NCBI GenBank assembly: GCA_947588755.1
Contig: CANPZB010000004.1
Span: 1-54,054, forward strand
Length of the DNA stretch: 54,054 nucleotides
Source: Candidatus Gastranaerophilales bacterium
GTDB lineage: Bacteria > Cyanobacteriota > Vampirovibrionia > Gastranaerophilales > Gastranaerophilaceae
Reading direction: 5' to 3'
The notes below the pieces were generated by a model. The model saw nothing but the letters and a program-made list of their open reading frames with translations. It was not told where the DNA came from and made no database searches. A program made the position numbers and the translations under genes. Shown one piece after another: positions 23,595 to 32,885 of the stretch (position 1 is the first letter of the stretch; every line of letters starts with the position of its first letter).

Positions 23595-25886
23595 ATGTTT
23601 AATTTTTTATTCGGGAAAAGGGATAACAGCAGGCAAAAAGAACAAATTCTTAATGAAATTTTTTCAAAACTTACGTCTGAGTACGATTTTGATAGTATAG
23701 AAAAAAATAAGAAGGAATTTATAAAGGACAGTGTATTAAAATATGGATATTTGCCTTATCCGCATATAAAAGCACTTGAAGAACTCAGTCCCGAAGAAGT
23801 TTTATACGGGCTTCAATTCAAATGGGAGTTAAACGGGATATTTAAAGAAGGAAAATTCAGTTTTCCCGATGACAAAATCAGTGTACTTGCGAGAAATAAC
23901 GTAAAAGATGCCGACTGGATAAAAAAAGAAGGGCATGACATCAAACTCATAAATTTGGCGGCTTTGGGTGACGGGAACAAGTCAAACGCAACAGGGAAGT
24001 TTTTTGACTGGCTCAGACAGCTTTTAATACTGCCTTCGGGGTGTCTTGAAAATAATATATTCGGTACAACGATATATTTGATACCTTTTCATCCCAGAGA
24101 ATTCGGTTGTGCTTATCTTCCGAAAAGTTCACAGGTAAGCGAAGAACTTTTTGATAAAGAGGTTTTTGAACTTACGGGACTTGATGTTAAAGAGCAGGTA
24201 AAAACTTTTATAACTCTGGCACAACTTGCGGGGCATCCCGTAATTTACGATGTACTGCCGCAAACGGGCAGATTTTCAAAAGCCGTTATTGCTAACCCTG
24301 AAATTGCCAGATGGTACGATATTAAAGAATTAAACAAGCATATTTCTCAAAGTGTGGATATCGCTGCCGAAAAGCTTTCAAAAGACAACGATGCCGATGA
24401 TGTTCAGGTAATAAAAGATATTTATAAACAGTCTTCACAAAACGGCGGAGGGAATTTCAGCCCGCATTATAATGAGTTGTACAACAAGCTTGAAAATGAA
24501 ATTAATGAAATCAAAAAACAACTTTCAAACAAAATGATGCTGAAAAGCAGTCAGGGCAAAATTCATAAACGGGTAAGAAAAATTGTTGCCGATATTTTGG
24601 GAGTAAAACCCGACAAAAAATTAAAAGAAGATGATATTACAACGCAGATAAAAATAATTCAGGAGCTTATAAAAGAGGAATTATGGCCCGCACCGGGCGG
24701 AGCATGGTGTTCGGCAGGAGTTCCGGTATATGACAGAATGAGCGAATGCGGCGGATATCCGACTTTCAAGCACTATGATTATAAAGGAGAAGATGTAACC
24801 GAATTTGCAAACCTTGACTGTCAAACTCCTTACTACTTCTGCTTTTTGGAAAACGGAGAATTAAATGAACCTGTAGTTAAGTATTTTATAGATTATATGA
24901 AAGCATTACAGAAAGAATATAATTTTGACGGATACAGAATTGACCATATTGACCACATTGTGGACAAAGTATCCGAGGCAGACGGCAAACCGATAAGTTA
25001 CAGAGCTCCGAAAGAAGTTCTTAACAGACTGAATAAAACAATGAAAGAACAGCTTCCTTACTTTGCTTCTCTAGCCGAATACATGTTATGGGACGATTAT
25101 CTCAAAGAATATCATCGCAGCATGAATTTTGATATTTTATGGGGCAATGACATTGTATGCCAGTCCGATAAAAATCCTGAAAAAATCATTGACGATAATG
25201 CTCATCTGGCGAATTATAACATTAATTATAAACAGGGGAGCATGCTTTCGATACTTAAAACATATAATAATCAGGACGGCGAATTTCGTTGTATAGACCA
25301 ATATCCGGGACAACTGGGCGAAAACGGTGCATTGTATAAATGGTTTAAATACAAATTTCTCCCCGGCGGGAAATTTGCTCAGCGTCCGATAATGTACGCA
25401 GACGGCGATGAAAGCTTTACACGGGGAGGTTTGGAAAATGTAATAGGGGAAGAAATTTCACTTGCCCGCGAAAATCATGAGGAATTTTACAAAAAATTCG
25501 ACGCAATAGATAGATTTGTAAAGCATGAAAGCATTATTAATCAGGGCGAAGCACAAATTATAAACTTTGACGGGGACGGTTTTGCGGCATGGATTATATC
25601 AAAAGAGCCAATGAAAAAAGCATTTCTTATCGTTTCAAATTACAATTATCCGACTGAAAAAATCAATACTCAGGATGAAAACGGGCAAAGCATAAAAGAA
25701 ATTGTTGAAGGTAAAGTTGTCATGAATAAAAAAGTTCAACTTTCGGGAGACTATAAAATAATCAGCGAATTTGTGTTTAATGAAAACGATTTCTGTCCCG
25801 AAAAAGTTGAAAATGCTGAATTAATCTTGAATTTTGATATTCTGGAACCCGGAGAATTCAGGATTTATGAACTGAACAAACAATAA
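23595..25886 (+). CDS. GH13-like alpha-glucan enzyme (divergent alpha-amylase superfamily)
   Basis: The 763-residue protein has a central alpha-amylase-like barrel. FDGYRIDHIDH carries the expected nucleophile Asp450, SLAEYMLWDD the acid/base Glu495, and PVIYDVLPQTGRF resembles region I. Residues 1-130 and the ~100-residue beta-rich C-terminus (FDGDGFAAWIISKEPMKKAF onward) are consistent with an N-extension and domain C. No signal peptide is seen, so a cytosolic role in glycogen or maltodextrin metabolism is inferred. The start has AAGGAG 5 nt upstream; an earlier TTG/GTG start is not needed. The subfamily is not recognised. Confidence 0.72.
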   Translation: MFNFLFGKRDNSRQKEQILNEIFSKLTSEYDFDSIEKNKKEFIKDSVLKYGYLPYPHIKALEELSPEEVLYGLQFKWELNGIFKEGKFSFPDDKISVLARNNVKDADWIKKEGHDIKLINLAALGDGNKSNATGKFFDWLRQLLILPSGCLENNIFGTTIYLIPFHPREFGCAYLPKSSQVSEELFDKEVFELTGLDVKEQVKTFITLAQLAGHPVIYDVLPQTGRFSKAVIANPEIARWYDIKELNKHISQSVDIAAEKLSKDNDADDVQVIKDIYKQSSQNGGGNFSPHYNELYNKLENEINEIKKQLSNKMMLKSSQGKIHKRVRKIVADILGVKPDKKLKEDDITTQIKIIQELIKEELWPAPGGAWCSAGVPVYDRMSECGGYPTFKHYDYKGEDVTEFANLDCQTPYYFCFLENGELNEPVVKYFIDYMKALQKEYNFDGYRIDHIDHIVDKVSEADGKPISYRAPKEVLNRLNKTMKEQLPYFASLAEYMLWDDYLKEYHRSMNFDILWGNDIVCQSDKNPEKIIDDNAHLANYNINYKQGSMLSILKTYNNQDGEFRCIDQYPGQLGENGALYKWFKYKFLPGGKFAQRPIMYADGDESFTRGGLENVIGEEISLARENHEEFYKKFDAIDRFVKHESIINQGEAQIINFDGDGFAAWIISKEPMKKAFLIVSNYNYPTEKINTQDENGQSIKEIVEGKVVMNKKVQLSGDYKIISEFVFNENDFCPEKVENAELILNFDILEPGEFRIYELNKQ

Positions 25887-25908
25887 TAATTAAAATTTAA
25901 AAAAGTAC

Positions 25909-25937
25909 TTGACACAATATAAAAAAATTGATATATT
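25909..25937 (+). promoter_or_regulatory. Promoter of prepilin copy 2
   Basis: TTGACA (25909-25914), a 17-bp spacer and TATATT (25932-25937) lie about 60 bp before the ATG at 25999. Confidence 0.8.
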
Positions 25938-25998
25938 AACGAATATGAAGTTTAAGAACTCATAGATTCGTAAAAAGAAAAAGAAAGGTGAAAAGATT

Positions 25999-26583
25999 AT
26001 GACTAAGAGATTCGGTTTTACACTTGCGGAAGTGTTGATTACTTTAGGTATTATCGGGGTTGTTGCAGCTATGACAATGCCGACATTGTTGAACTCTACT
26101 CAAGGTGCTCAATACAAGACCGCTTACAAAAAAGCATTATCAGTTTTATCACAGGCAGTTGTTCTTAACATTGCTTTGGATGATTACGGTTTGGCTGATA
26201 CAACAGTAACATCTACAGACGGCACATCTCCAAGTATGTACAATTTGTTTAAAAATCGTATGAATGTCGTTAAAACTACTACAAGTACATACAGTATTTC
26301 AGGATTTACACCCAGTTCAAGCAACTATAACTTCTTCTTTAATGACGGTATTTCGTTATCATTCCCGAATACTGCACAAGGATGTACGGAAGCTAAGCCT
26401 TGTGAAGGTTTCATTGACGTAAACGGTGAAAAAGCTCCTAACAAAAAAGTCACATGTGATTCAGGAACAGAAGGCGACAATTGCGTAGTAAGCAATCCTA
26501 CAGACGTTTATCCGGTTATTATGTATGACCAATCTATTCTTCCTAACTCTGATCCTGCAAGAGCAGTATTGTTCGGAAAATAA
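25999..26583 (+). CDS. Prepilin-type (type IV pilin-like) protein, copy 2
   Basis: The 194-residue protein has a 6-residue leader MTKRFG and the motif FTLAEVLITLGIIGVVAAMTMP, so cleavage after Gly6 is canonical. The soluble domain is Thr/Ser/Asn-rich with a pair of Cys motifs (CTEAKPCEG, CDSGTEGDNC). Unlike copies 1 and 3 it lacks the NGWxIxxDYP C-terminus, and its codons look optimised for high expression. With a strong promoter, AAAGG and a strong terminator it is a highly expressed single-gene unit, likely a major pilin. Confidence 0.92.
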   Translation: MTKRFGFTLAEVLITLGIIGVVAAMTMPTLLNSTQGAQYKTAYKKALSVLSQAVVLNIALDDYGLADTTVTSTDGTSPSMYNLFKNRMNVVKTTTSTYSISGFTPSSSNYNFFFNDGISLSFPNTAQGCTEAKPCEGFIDVNGEKAPNKKVTCDSGTEGDNCVVSNPTDVYPVIMYDQSILPNSDPARAVLFGK

Positions 26584-26610
26584 GAGTGTTAATATGATAA
26601 ACAATTTGAA

Positions 26611-26640
26611 AGACAGGATTTATTCCTGTCTTTTTTTTTT
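26611..26640 (+). terminator. Terminator of prepilin copy 2
   Basis: An 8-bp stem AGACAGGA/TCCTGTCT with loop TTTAT is followed by about ten T residues. Confidence 0.95.
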
Positions 26641-26668
26641 TACACAAAATATTAAAGTTATTACAAAT

Positions 26669-26697
26669 TTGCACTGCATAACATTTTAGGCTATTCT
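26669..26697 (+). promoter_or_regulatory. Possible leaderless promoter of recN
   Basis: TTGCAC (26669-26674), a 17-bp spacer and TATTCT (26692-26697) end exactly 6 nt before the recN ATG. There is no Shine-Dalgarno. The hexamers are weak, so this is tentative. Confidence 0.35.
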
Positions 26698-26703
26698 GAA
26701 AGT

Positions 26704-28356
26704 ATGATAAAACAACTCAGAATTAAAGATTATATACTTATTGATGAATTAACGGCAAACTTCCACGAGGGGCTGAATGTCATTACCGGCGAAACAGGAG
26801 CAGGTAAAAGCATACTTATTAACGCAATAGATTTGGCTTTTGCTCCGCGAATTTCTAAAGAAGTCATTAAATCAGGTAAAGATAAGGCTGTTATTGAACT
26901 GGTTATCGAAAATAATAATCACGATTTGAATAAGTTGTTTGACGAAAACGGAATTGATAATCAGGGAAATGAAATAGTTTTGAGCAAAGAAATCGGTTCA
27001 AATTATGTACGTTCAAGGGTTAACGGTACTCTTGTAAGTCAGGAGTTTATTAAACAGCTTAAAAATTATTTCCTTGATATCCACTCTCAGCACCAGACTT
27101 ATTTTTTCTTACAGCCTAAGTATCACATAACTCTCCTTGACAATTACGCTAAAGAAACTTACGGCAATAAGCTGAAAGAATACAAAGAAATCTACAAACA
27201 TTATATATCAATGCAAAACCAACTTCAGGAGCTCTATAACGCTTCCAAAACCGCAAATTCTCAAATTGACTTTCTGAAATTTCAAATTAATGAAATTGAA
27301 AGTGCCGAAATAAAAAGTCCCGAAGAAGATGAAAACCTGACAAAAGAACTTGAAGTTTTGGAAAATGCCGAAAAATTAAAAGAATTAACCGGTTGCTCAT
27401 ACTGGGCGTTAAACGGTGATGAAGGCTCAATACTCGAAAGTTTGGGAAAAATAAAACAAAGTATATCAAAAGCTGCCGATTATGACGATAATTTAACTCA
27501 GGCTGCTCAAAATATAACCGACGCAATAGAAAATCTTCATGATATTTCTTCCGAACTTCGCAATTACAGCCAGAACCTTGATAACGACACGGAAAGGCTC
27601 AATATTATTCAGGAACGCCTGTTTTTGCTGGATAAACTTAAAAGAAAGTACGGAAACACTCTTGCGGATGTTTTGACTTCTTATCAAAAAATGTGTGACG
27701 AACTCTCATCCTTTGAATTTTCCTCACAAAATATTGATGAACTTGAACAAAAAATAAAACAAACCAAAGAGAATTTGACCGAAATTGCCGAATATCTGAG
27801 TGAGCAAAGACATAACTTTGCACAGGTGCTTTCCGTTCTTATTCAGGAAAAACTGGAACATCTTGAACTGCCTAAAGTGCGTTTTGATATACGTATAACG
27901 GAAAAACCCGCGGGAGATGACGGAATTGATAATGTTGAATTTATGATATCAACAAATGTTTCCGAGGACTTAAAACCTCTTGCCAAAGTCGCATCAGGCG
28001 GCGAAATTTCACGGGTTATGCTCGCCATAAAATCAATATTTGCCCAAAGCGATAATATTAACACCGTTATATTTGATGAAATTGATACCGGAATATCAGG
28101 TAAAGCTTCTCAGAGTGTAGCTGATGAGATTTTGGAGCTGTCTAAATTCCATCAGATTATTCTTATTACACATCAGGCAATTATTGCTTCAAAAGCTGAT
28201 AAGCACTTCTACGTTAAAAAGTCGCAAAATGACGAAACTAAAGTAGACATATATGTTTTAAACGGTGAAAACAGAGTAAAAGCATTGGCAGAACTTGCCG
28301 GCGGAGAAATAAATCAACAGTCTGTTGAGTTTGCAAAATCTCTTATCGCAGGATAA
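26704..28356 (+). CDS. recN: DNA repair protein RecN
   Basis: The 550-residue SMC-like ATPase has an N-terminal LRIKDYILIDELTANFHEG and Walker A GETGAGKS (29-36). A central coiled coil runs over about 150-380. The C-terminal ABC half has ASGGEISRVMLAIKS (signature) and VIFDEIDTGISGKAS (Walker B). RecN gathers broken DNA ends for recombination repair. Length and motif order are normal. It is unlinked to other repair genes here. Confidence 0.96.
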   Translation: MIKQLRIKDYILIDELTANFHEGLNVITGETGAGKSILINAIDLAFAPRISKEVIKSGKDKAVIELVIENNNHDLNKLFDENGIDNQGNEIVLSKEIGSNYVRSRVNGTLVSQEFIKQLKNYFLDIHSQHQTYFFLQPKYHITLLDNYAKETYGNKLKEYKEIYKHYISMQNQLQELYNASKTANSQIDFLKFQINEIESAEIKSPEEDENLTKELEVLENAEKLKELTGCSYWALNGDEGSILESLGKIKQSISKAADYDDNLTQAAQNITDAIENLHDISSELRNYSQNLDNDTERLNIIQERLFLLDKLKRKYGNTLADVLTSYQKMCDELSSFEFSSQNIDELEQKIKQTKENLTEIAEYLSEQRHNFAQVLSVLIQEKLEHLELPKVRFDIRITEKPAGDDGIDNVEFMISTNVSEDLKPLAKVASGGEISRVMLAIKSIFAQSDNINTVIFDEIDTGISGKASQSVADEILELSKFHQIILITHQAIIASKADKHFYVKKSQNDETKVDIYVLNGENRVKALAELAGGEINQQSVEFAKSLIAG

Positions 28357-28538
28357 TTATAAAAAACTTTTATTATTTGAATGCCTGAAAATACAGCTGT
28401 TTGTGTATTCAAATTTGTAAAGAAAAAAAATATAATCTTTACATAAAAGCATGTTTATTATTTCATGAAACCATAAGGTAAATTTATCCGTTTTGTGCTT
28501 GCAACACAGCCGAAACCCTATCATAAAAGGCGGTATAA

Positions 28539-29183
28539 TTGTTAAATAATTATGAAAATTTTGATAATTCGGAAACTTCAGCCAGAAAGTCGGCTCTTAT
28601 ACAAGAACGCGTCGGACTTGTCTCTACCCACATGTATAAGCAATTTTTGGATTATCAGCATGCAAACGTAAATACCAACGAAATTTTTGTCAGAATGATT
28701 GACAATTTACATGTTGTTGTTGAAACTCTGAAAGAAGCTTTTTCTTCAAGAGGAATTACGACTCAAAATATTTATCTTGACACCGACCCGCAAAATTCCG
28801 TTGTAATAGTTAATATTTTATGGCATAAAATAAGTTTTACCACACGCTGCAACTATCAGCCGCAAGCTTTGTACAGGGAAGACGGACATCACATGTTTTC
28901 CAGCAGAATAATGGCTGTAAAAGGCAACTATTACGAATTAATGAAAGATGTTACCAACCACGACGAAGAAATGGTTAAATTACTGGATAATGAAGTCGCT
29001 TCCTTATTTATACCGCCGGAATCAAATCAAAATTCAATTATGAAAATAAAACACCTTCCAAACCGCGAATTTTATCTTAATCAGGCGGATGCACCAAGAG
29101 AATTTGTATTGAAAGTTATTGAAACTATTTGCGGTGGCGGTTTCTACCACGAAGAAGGTGCAAGAAAAAGTTTTAATATATAA
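28539..29183 (+). CDS. Conserved-looking protein of unknown function (214 aa)
   Basis: I do not recognise a family. The protein is soluble with mixed alpha/beta character, has no signal peptide, and contains KISFTTRCNYQPQALYREDG and an ending ICGGGFYHEEGARKSF with His and Gly residues that could be functional. The only start giving the whole frame is TTG 28539, with AAAGG 8 nt upstream. A TATAAT overlaps that TTG and conflicts with it if it is a promoter. An ATG at 28632 is the first alternative. Codon use matches its neighbours. Confidence 0.65.
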   Translation: MLNNYENFDNSETSARKSALIQERVGLVSTHMYKQFLDYQHANVNTNEIFVRMIDNLHVVVETLKEAFSSRGITTQNIYLDTDPQNSVVIVNILWHKISFTTRCNYQPQALYREDGHHMFSSRIMAVKGNYYELMKDVTNHDEEMVKLLDNEVASLFIPPESNQNSIMKIKHLPNREFYLNQADAPREFVLKVIETICGGGFYHEEGARKSFNI

Positions 29184-29283
29184 CATTTTATTTTAAAATT
29201 GACTTATTACAAAAAAGAACTAAAATAAAAGTATATATACAATGCTTTTATAGGTTTATATTCACAGGACACAGGTTATTTTT

Positions 29284-29535
29284 ATGAGATTAGCGGAAAA
29301 ATTAAAAGAATATGAAAATCAATACATGTTTATAAAATGGGTAACGGGCGGAGAATACGGTAAACTTATTTACTCAGGCGACGATTTTATTGAGTTTAAC
29401 GTAATTAATATTGATTCAATGGAATACTCCGAAACTTTACTTATCCAAAGTTCTCTGATTTTGGAGGTTGCAATCGGCGGAAGCGATATACAAAGAATTA
29501 TCGCCGAAGTGTCGTCTAAAATAACCTCCGAATAA
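29284..29535 (+). CDS. Small protein of unknown function, possibly Sm-like fold
   Basis: The 83-residue protein has an N-terminal helix (LAEKLKEYENQY), then alternating strands FIKWVTGGEYGKLIYSGDDF, IEFNVIN, ETLLIQSSLILEVAIGG and a C-terminal helix. The pattern resembles a small beta-barrel such as Sm/LSM, but no diagnostic residues are present, so this is only a structural guess. The Shine-Dalgarno is weak (CACAGG further upstream). Confidence 0.6.
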   Translation: MRLAEKLKEYENQYMFIKWVTGGEYGKLIYSGDDFIEFNVINIDSMEYSETLLIQSSLILEVAIGGSDIQRIIAEVSSKITSE

Positions 29536-29662
29536 AAAAAAAGTCACACTTTTGTGCGACTTTGAACAATAATCTTGGGAGGAGATTTGGGGATAGTTGT
29601 ACATGCATGATATGTCAAGCATGCTTTTTTGGTTACATTTTAAATCAAAAACTTAATAAAAA

Positions 29663-29691
29663 TTTACAATTCCTTGATTTTGTATTATAAT
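29663..29691 (+). promoter_or_regulatory. Promoter of aroQ
   Basis: TTTACA (29663-29668), a 17-bp spacer and a perfect TATAAT (29686-29691) lie 17 bp before the ATG. The short leader still holds TTGGAG as Shine-Dalgarno. Confidence 0.75.
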
Positions 29692-29708
29692 AGTGTTTGG
29701 AGAAATAT

Positions 29709-30152
29709 ATGAAAATACTGGTAATTAACGGCGTAAATATGAATATGTTAGGCTTTCGGGAAGTTGAAAAATACGGAACCATGACATTGAAAGATTTGGA
29801 AAAAGAATTATATGAATATTCTTTCAAACTCGGAATTGATATTGAGACTTTTCAAAGTAACCATGAGGGCGAAATTGTTGAAAAAATTCATGCCTGCCGT
29901 AACAATTTTGACGGTATTCTTATAAACGCAGGTGCATACACTCACACAAGCATTGCAATACGTGACGCTCTGGCAGCCGTGAATATTCCTGCGGCAGAAG
30001 TTCACATGACAAACATATACAACCGCGAAGACTTTAGAAACAAGTCTTTTATAGCACCTGTATGCATAGGGCAAATATCAGGTTTTGGAGTTGAAAGTTA
30101 TAAACTCGGATTAAAGGGGTTAGTCAGCTTTCTGTCAACGGAAAAGAATTAA
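29709..30152 (+). CDS. aroQ: Type II 3-dehydroquinate dehydratase
   Basis: The 147-residue protein has ILVINGVNMNMLGFREVEKYG (family: NGPNLNxLGxREPxxYG, with catalytic Tyr22 and Arg17), SNHEGEIVEKIH, NAGAYTHTSIAIRDAL and EVHMTNIYNREDFRNKS. It catalyses the third step of the shikimate pathway as a dodecamer. P-to-V, L-to-M and P-to-V changes in the first motif and H-to-N in the REDFRHKS motif are departures from most family members; the catalytic residues remain. No other aro gene is adjacent. Confidence 0.93.
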   Translation: MKILVINGVNMNMLGFREVEKYGTMTLKDLEKELYEYSFKLGIDIETFQSNHEGEIVEKIHACRNNFDGILINAGAYTHTSIAIRDALAAVNIPAAEVHMTNIYNREDFRNKSFIAPVCIGQISGFGVESYKLGLKGLVSFLSTEKN

Positions 30153-30184
30153 CAGAAAACTAAATTTTTAAAATATAAACGGAT

Positions 30185-30523
30185 TTAGAATTTGCTGCAA
30201 GTTCCCATTTGTTTGCATGCCTCTTCATAAGGATTTTGATGTCCGTTTTCCTTTAAAATATTATAAGCGGCATCAAAATATTTCATTGCAAGAGCTGCAG
30301 CTTTCGGATTTTCCTGAAGGAATTTCAAATCACTTTCAAGATTATCGGGATTAACAAGTGAACGTCCCAAAGTGTCAACATTGGATATGTCTTTTGTTTC
30401 AGGCTGAACAGGTTGAGCAACAGGAGTTTCTGTCGGATTTTCCTGTATTTTTGTGTTTTCAATTTTTTGTGTTTGTGCCGGTATATTTGAACCGGGGCCT
30501 TTGTTAGGAATATCATTCATCAT
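30185..30523 (-). CDS. Pro/Gln-rich protein of unknown function (112 aa)
   Basis: The first half is low complexity and disordered, rich in Pro, Gln, Thr and Asn (NKGPGSNIPAQTQ to PVAQPVQPETK). The second half is helical (PDNLESDLKFLQENPKAAAL, AMKYFDAAYNILKENG) and ends EEACKQMGTCSKF with two Cys. The start at 30523 has GAGG 8 nt upstream. No domain is recognised; it has no signal peptide. Confidence 0.65.
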   Translation of the reverse strand: MMNDIPNKGPGSNIPAQTQKIENTKIQENPTETPVAQPVQPETKDISNVDTLGRSLVNPDNLESDLKFLQENPKAAALAMKYFDAAYNILKENGHQNPYEEACKQMGTCSKF

Positions 30524-30739
30524 AATAACATCCTCTTTCTTTTCGGGGTTACAGATTATCTGCAACTTTTATTTTTACACTCGTTTTTTGTTTTAAAACA
30601 CATGAATATTTTTTTTTGCTAGTTTGTTAAAAAAAAATTACAAAAATTAATATAATTTTTTTTTATTCAGCTGTTTATGATATACTCATAGTAAGGGTAT
30701 GGCTTATAAATTTATATATTATATAAATTATATAACATA

Positions 30740-31897
30740 ATGAGAAGTTTTGCAACTATGAATTTTACTAATTTTTTCAACAACATAAATCCTAAAGAAG
30801 TCTTAAATAATCTGCCTGACAGCGTTCTGGTGGCAGATAATACGGGTAAAATCGTATGGGTAAATGACAAATCCTGCATTATTTTTGAAGATGACAAAAA
30901 TAATCTTACAAGTCTGTATCTTGACGATATAATATCTGACGGTTTTGCTTTGGCTGGCAAGTCATCTTACCGGAAAACTTCGGTTGTAACCGGTGCGTTC
31001 ACACCTTCGGGTAAAGAATTTTTTATTGAAATGAATGCAAAAAGATATGCGGACGAATATTACATAACGGTCAGAGATGTTACAGCCATGACAAACATAT
31101 TAGCAGCCGCAGAACAAACAGGAAAACTAAATAAAGAAAAAAATTCCATGCTTGCAAAATTATCCAACAACTTTAAATCGCCTCTGCAATCCGTTATAGG
31201 ATTTTCTCAGGCACTAATTGACGGTCTCGGCGGCGATATAACAGATAAACAAGCAAAATACGTTAAAATTATTCATAAAAATTCAAAAGGTTTACTTCAT
31301 TTTTTGGATAAATTCCTTGAATTTTCTCACACCGAATCATCTTTGTTCAAAAAAGATTTTCGCGTTTTTGACTTGGTTAACACCATACAAAACGTAATTA
31401 AAGAGCATGAAAGTGTTCTTTGCGAGAAAAATATCAGTTTGGAATTTAACAGCGAAGAATTGGAAAAGAAAACAATAAACAGCGATGAAAATTCAATAAA
31501 AATAATATTGAATAACATATTGGAAACATCAATAAACTTAACCGATATGGGCAACATTACGGTAATTGTAAAAAATCCTGCTGCGGAAGATTTGGTTCAA
31601 AGAGGTTTGAGCAACAACACTCACGACAAAAATATCACTAAATCCTTTATTCAAATAACCGTAAAAGATACGGGAATAGGCTTTAGCGAGACCGAAAAGT
31701 CAACTATATTCGACCCCTATGCCGCAGTTGAAACCAATAATAAAAAAGCAATACTTAACGCATTTATTTTGGGAACCGCTTATGCCGTTACAAATAAACT
31801 GAACGGCAGTTTGTGGATTAATACCGAGGTAATGAAAGGCTCGGAATATAATATCATATTACCTGTAGAAAAGGAAAATTCAGCGGAAAATGAGTAA
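30740..31897 (+). CDS. Degenerate PAS-histidine kinase lacking the phospho-acceptor His
   Basis: The 385-residue soluble protein has a PAS domain (~20-118, LPDSVLVADNTGKIVWVNDK). The HisKA-like helix pair (~132-205) contains LSNNFKSPLQSVIGFSQA in place of the usual SHELRTPL...IGFS, so Asn143 replaces the His. A HATPase domain follows with KDTGIGF (310-315). The N box is degraded (LNNILETSINLTD instead of NLLSNAIKFT). It may be a pseudokinase sensor or scaffold. The stop overlaps the ABC ATPase ATG by 8 nt, so the two are co-translated. An ATG at 30758 is an alternative start. Confidence 0.8.
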   Translation: MRSFATMNFTNFFNNINPKEVLNNLPDSVLVADNTGKIVWVNDKSCIIFEDDKNNLTSLYLDDIISDGFALAGKSSYRKTSVVTGAFTPSGKEFFIEMNAKRYADEYYITVRDVTAMTNILAAAEQTGKLNKEKNSMLAKLSNNFKSPLQSVIGFSQALIDGLGGDITDKQAKYVKIIHKNSKGLLHFLDKFLEFSHTESSLFKKDFRVFDLVNTIQNVIKEHESVLCEKNISLEFNSEELEKKTINSDENSIKIILNNILETSINLTDMGNITVIVKNPAAEDLVQRGLSNNTHDKNITKSFIQITVKDTGIGFSETEKSTIFDPYAAVETNNKKAILNAFILGTAYAVTNKLNGSLWINTEVMKGSEYNIILPVEKENSAENE

Positions 31898-32885
31898 TGT
31901 TGTTTTAAATAATGTCACCAAGATATACGAAAACAAGAACAAAGTCATAGATAACGTAAGTCTTGAAATAAAGGATAAAGAATTTATAGTTCTTGTAGGG
32001 GCATCAGGATGCGGTAAATCGACTCTTTTAAGAATGATAGCGGGACTTGAAGATATTTCGGGCGGAGAAATATACATTGACGATAAAATAGTGAACAATA
32101 TCCATCCCAAAGACAGAGATATTGCATTTGTTTTTCAAAGTTATGCCTTGTACCCTCACATGACCGTTCGTGAAAACATATCTTTCGGTTTAAAAATGCG
32201 AAAGGTTGATAAAAAAATTATTGAAGAAAAAGTTAAAGTTGCGGCAGAAATTTTGAACCTAACCCCCTACCTTGATCGCAAACCGAAACAACTTTCGGGA
32301 GGTCAGCGGCAGCGTGTTGCACTGGGGCGTGCCATAGTCAGAAATCCGAAAGTTTTTCTAATGGACGAACCCTTATCTAATTTAGATGCGAAGTTACGTG
32401 TACAAATGCGTTCCGAGATTAAAAAACTTCATGAAAAACTACAGACCACATTTATTTACGTAACACATGACCAAACCGAAGCATTAACAATGGGGGACAG
32501 AATTGTAGTACTCGACAAAGGCATAATACAACAATGCGGAACTCCCGAGGATATATATAATAATCCTGCCAATATGTTTGTTGCTGGTTTTGTCGGTTCT
32601 CCGCAGATGAATTTTATAGAAGGTTCAGATATTCCGTCACCCGAAAATTCCATAGTCGGAATTCGTCCCGAAAAAATGGTTTGCGGCGGTTCTATAAAAA
32701 TGACTGTTGACATTACGCTCACAGAACTTCTCGGAAGCGAAAAAATAGTTTATTTCAACATCCAAAACAGCAAATGCTGTGCCAAACTGCCCGCAGATTA
32801 CGATACATCGGGAAAGCTTGAATTAAGTATCAGCCCTGACGACTTATACTTTTTTGATAAAGAAACAGGAAAAAGAATTTACTAA
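31890..32885 (+). CDS. ABC transporter ATPase, UgpC/MalK/MsmX type
   Basis: The 331-residue protein has Walker A GASGCGKST (37-45), Q-loop Gln83, signature LSGGQ (135-139), Walker B FLMDE (156-160) and the His switch VTHDQ. A C-terminal TOBE domain with VGIRPEKM follows. This type serves carbohydrate importers and is often shared between several permeases. No permease or binding-protein gene is in the window, which fits such a multitask ATPase. It overlaps the pseudokinase gene upstream, which is an unusual pairing. Confidence 0.93.
   Translation: MSNVVLNNVTKIYENKNKVIDNVSLEIKDKEFIVLVGASGCGKSTLLRMIAGLEDISGGEIYIDDKIVNNIHPKDRDIAFVFQSYALYPHMTVRENISFGLKMRKVDKKIIEEKVKVAAEILNLTPYLDRKPKQLSGGQRQRVALGRAIVRNPKVFLMDEPLSNLDAKLRVQMRSEIKKLHEKLQTTFIYVTHDQTEALTMGDRIVVLDKGIIQQCGTPEDIYNNPANMFVAGFVGSPQMNFIEGSDIPSPENSIVGIRPEKMVCGGSIKMTVDITLTELLGSEKIVYFNIQNSKCCAKLPADYDTSGKLELSISPDDLYFFDKETGKRIY

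Noticed and set aside
28531-28546. TATAAT at 28534 as promoter of the 214-residue protein
   Set aside because: It overlaps the only TTG start of the frame, so promoter and start cannot both be right; no -35 is present.
29530-29560. Hairpin AAAGTCACAC-TTTT-GTGCGACTTT after the small gene
   Set aside because: It has a T-tail only on the minus strand and one mismatch, while neighbouring genes are on the plus strand. A short minus-strand RNA from a TTGACA near 29617 is possible but the -10 is poor, so it is not listed as a feature.
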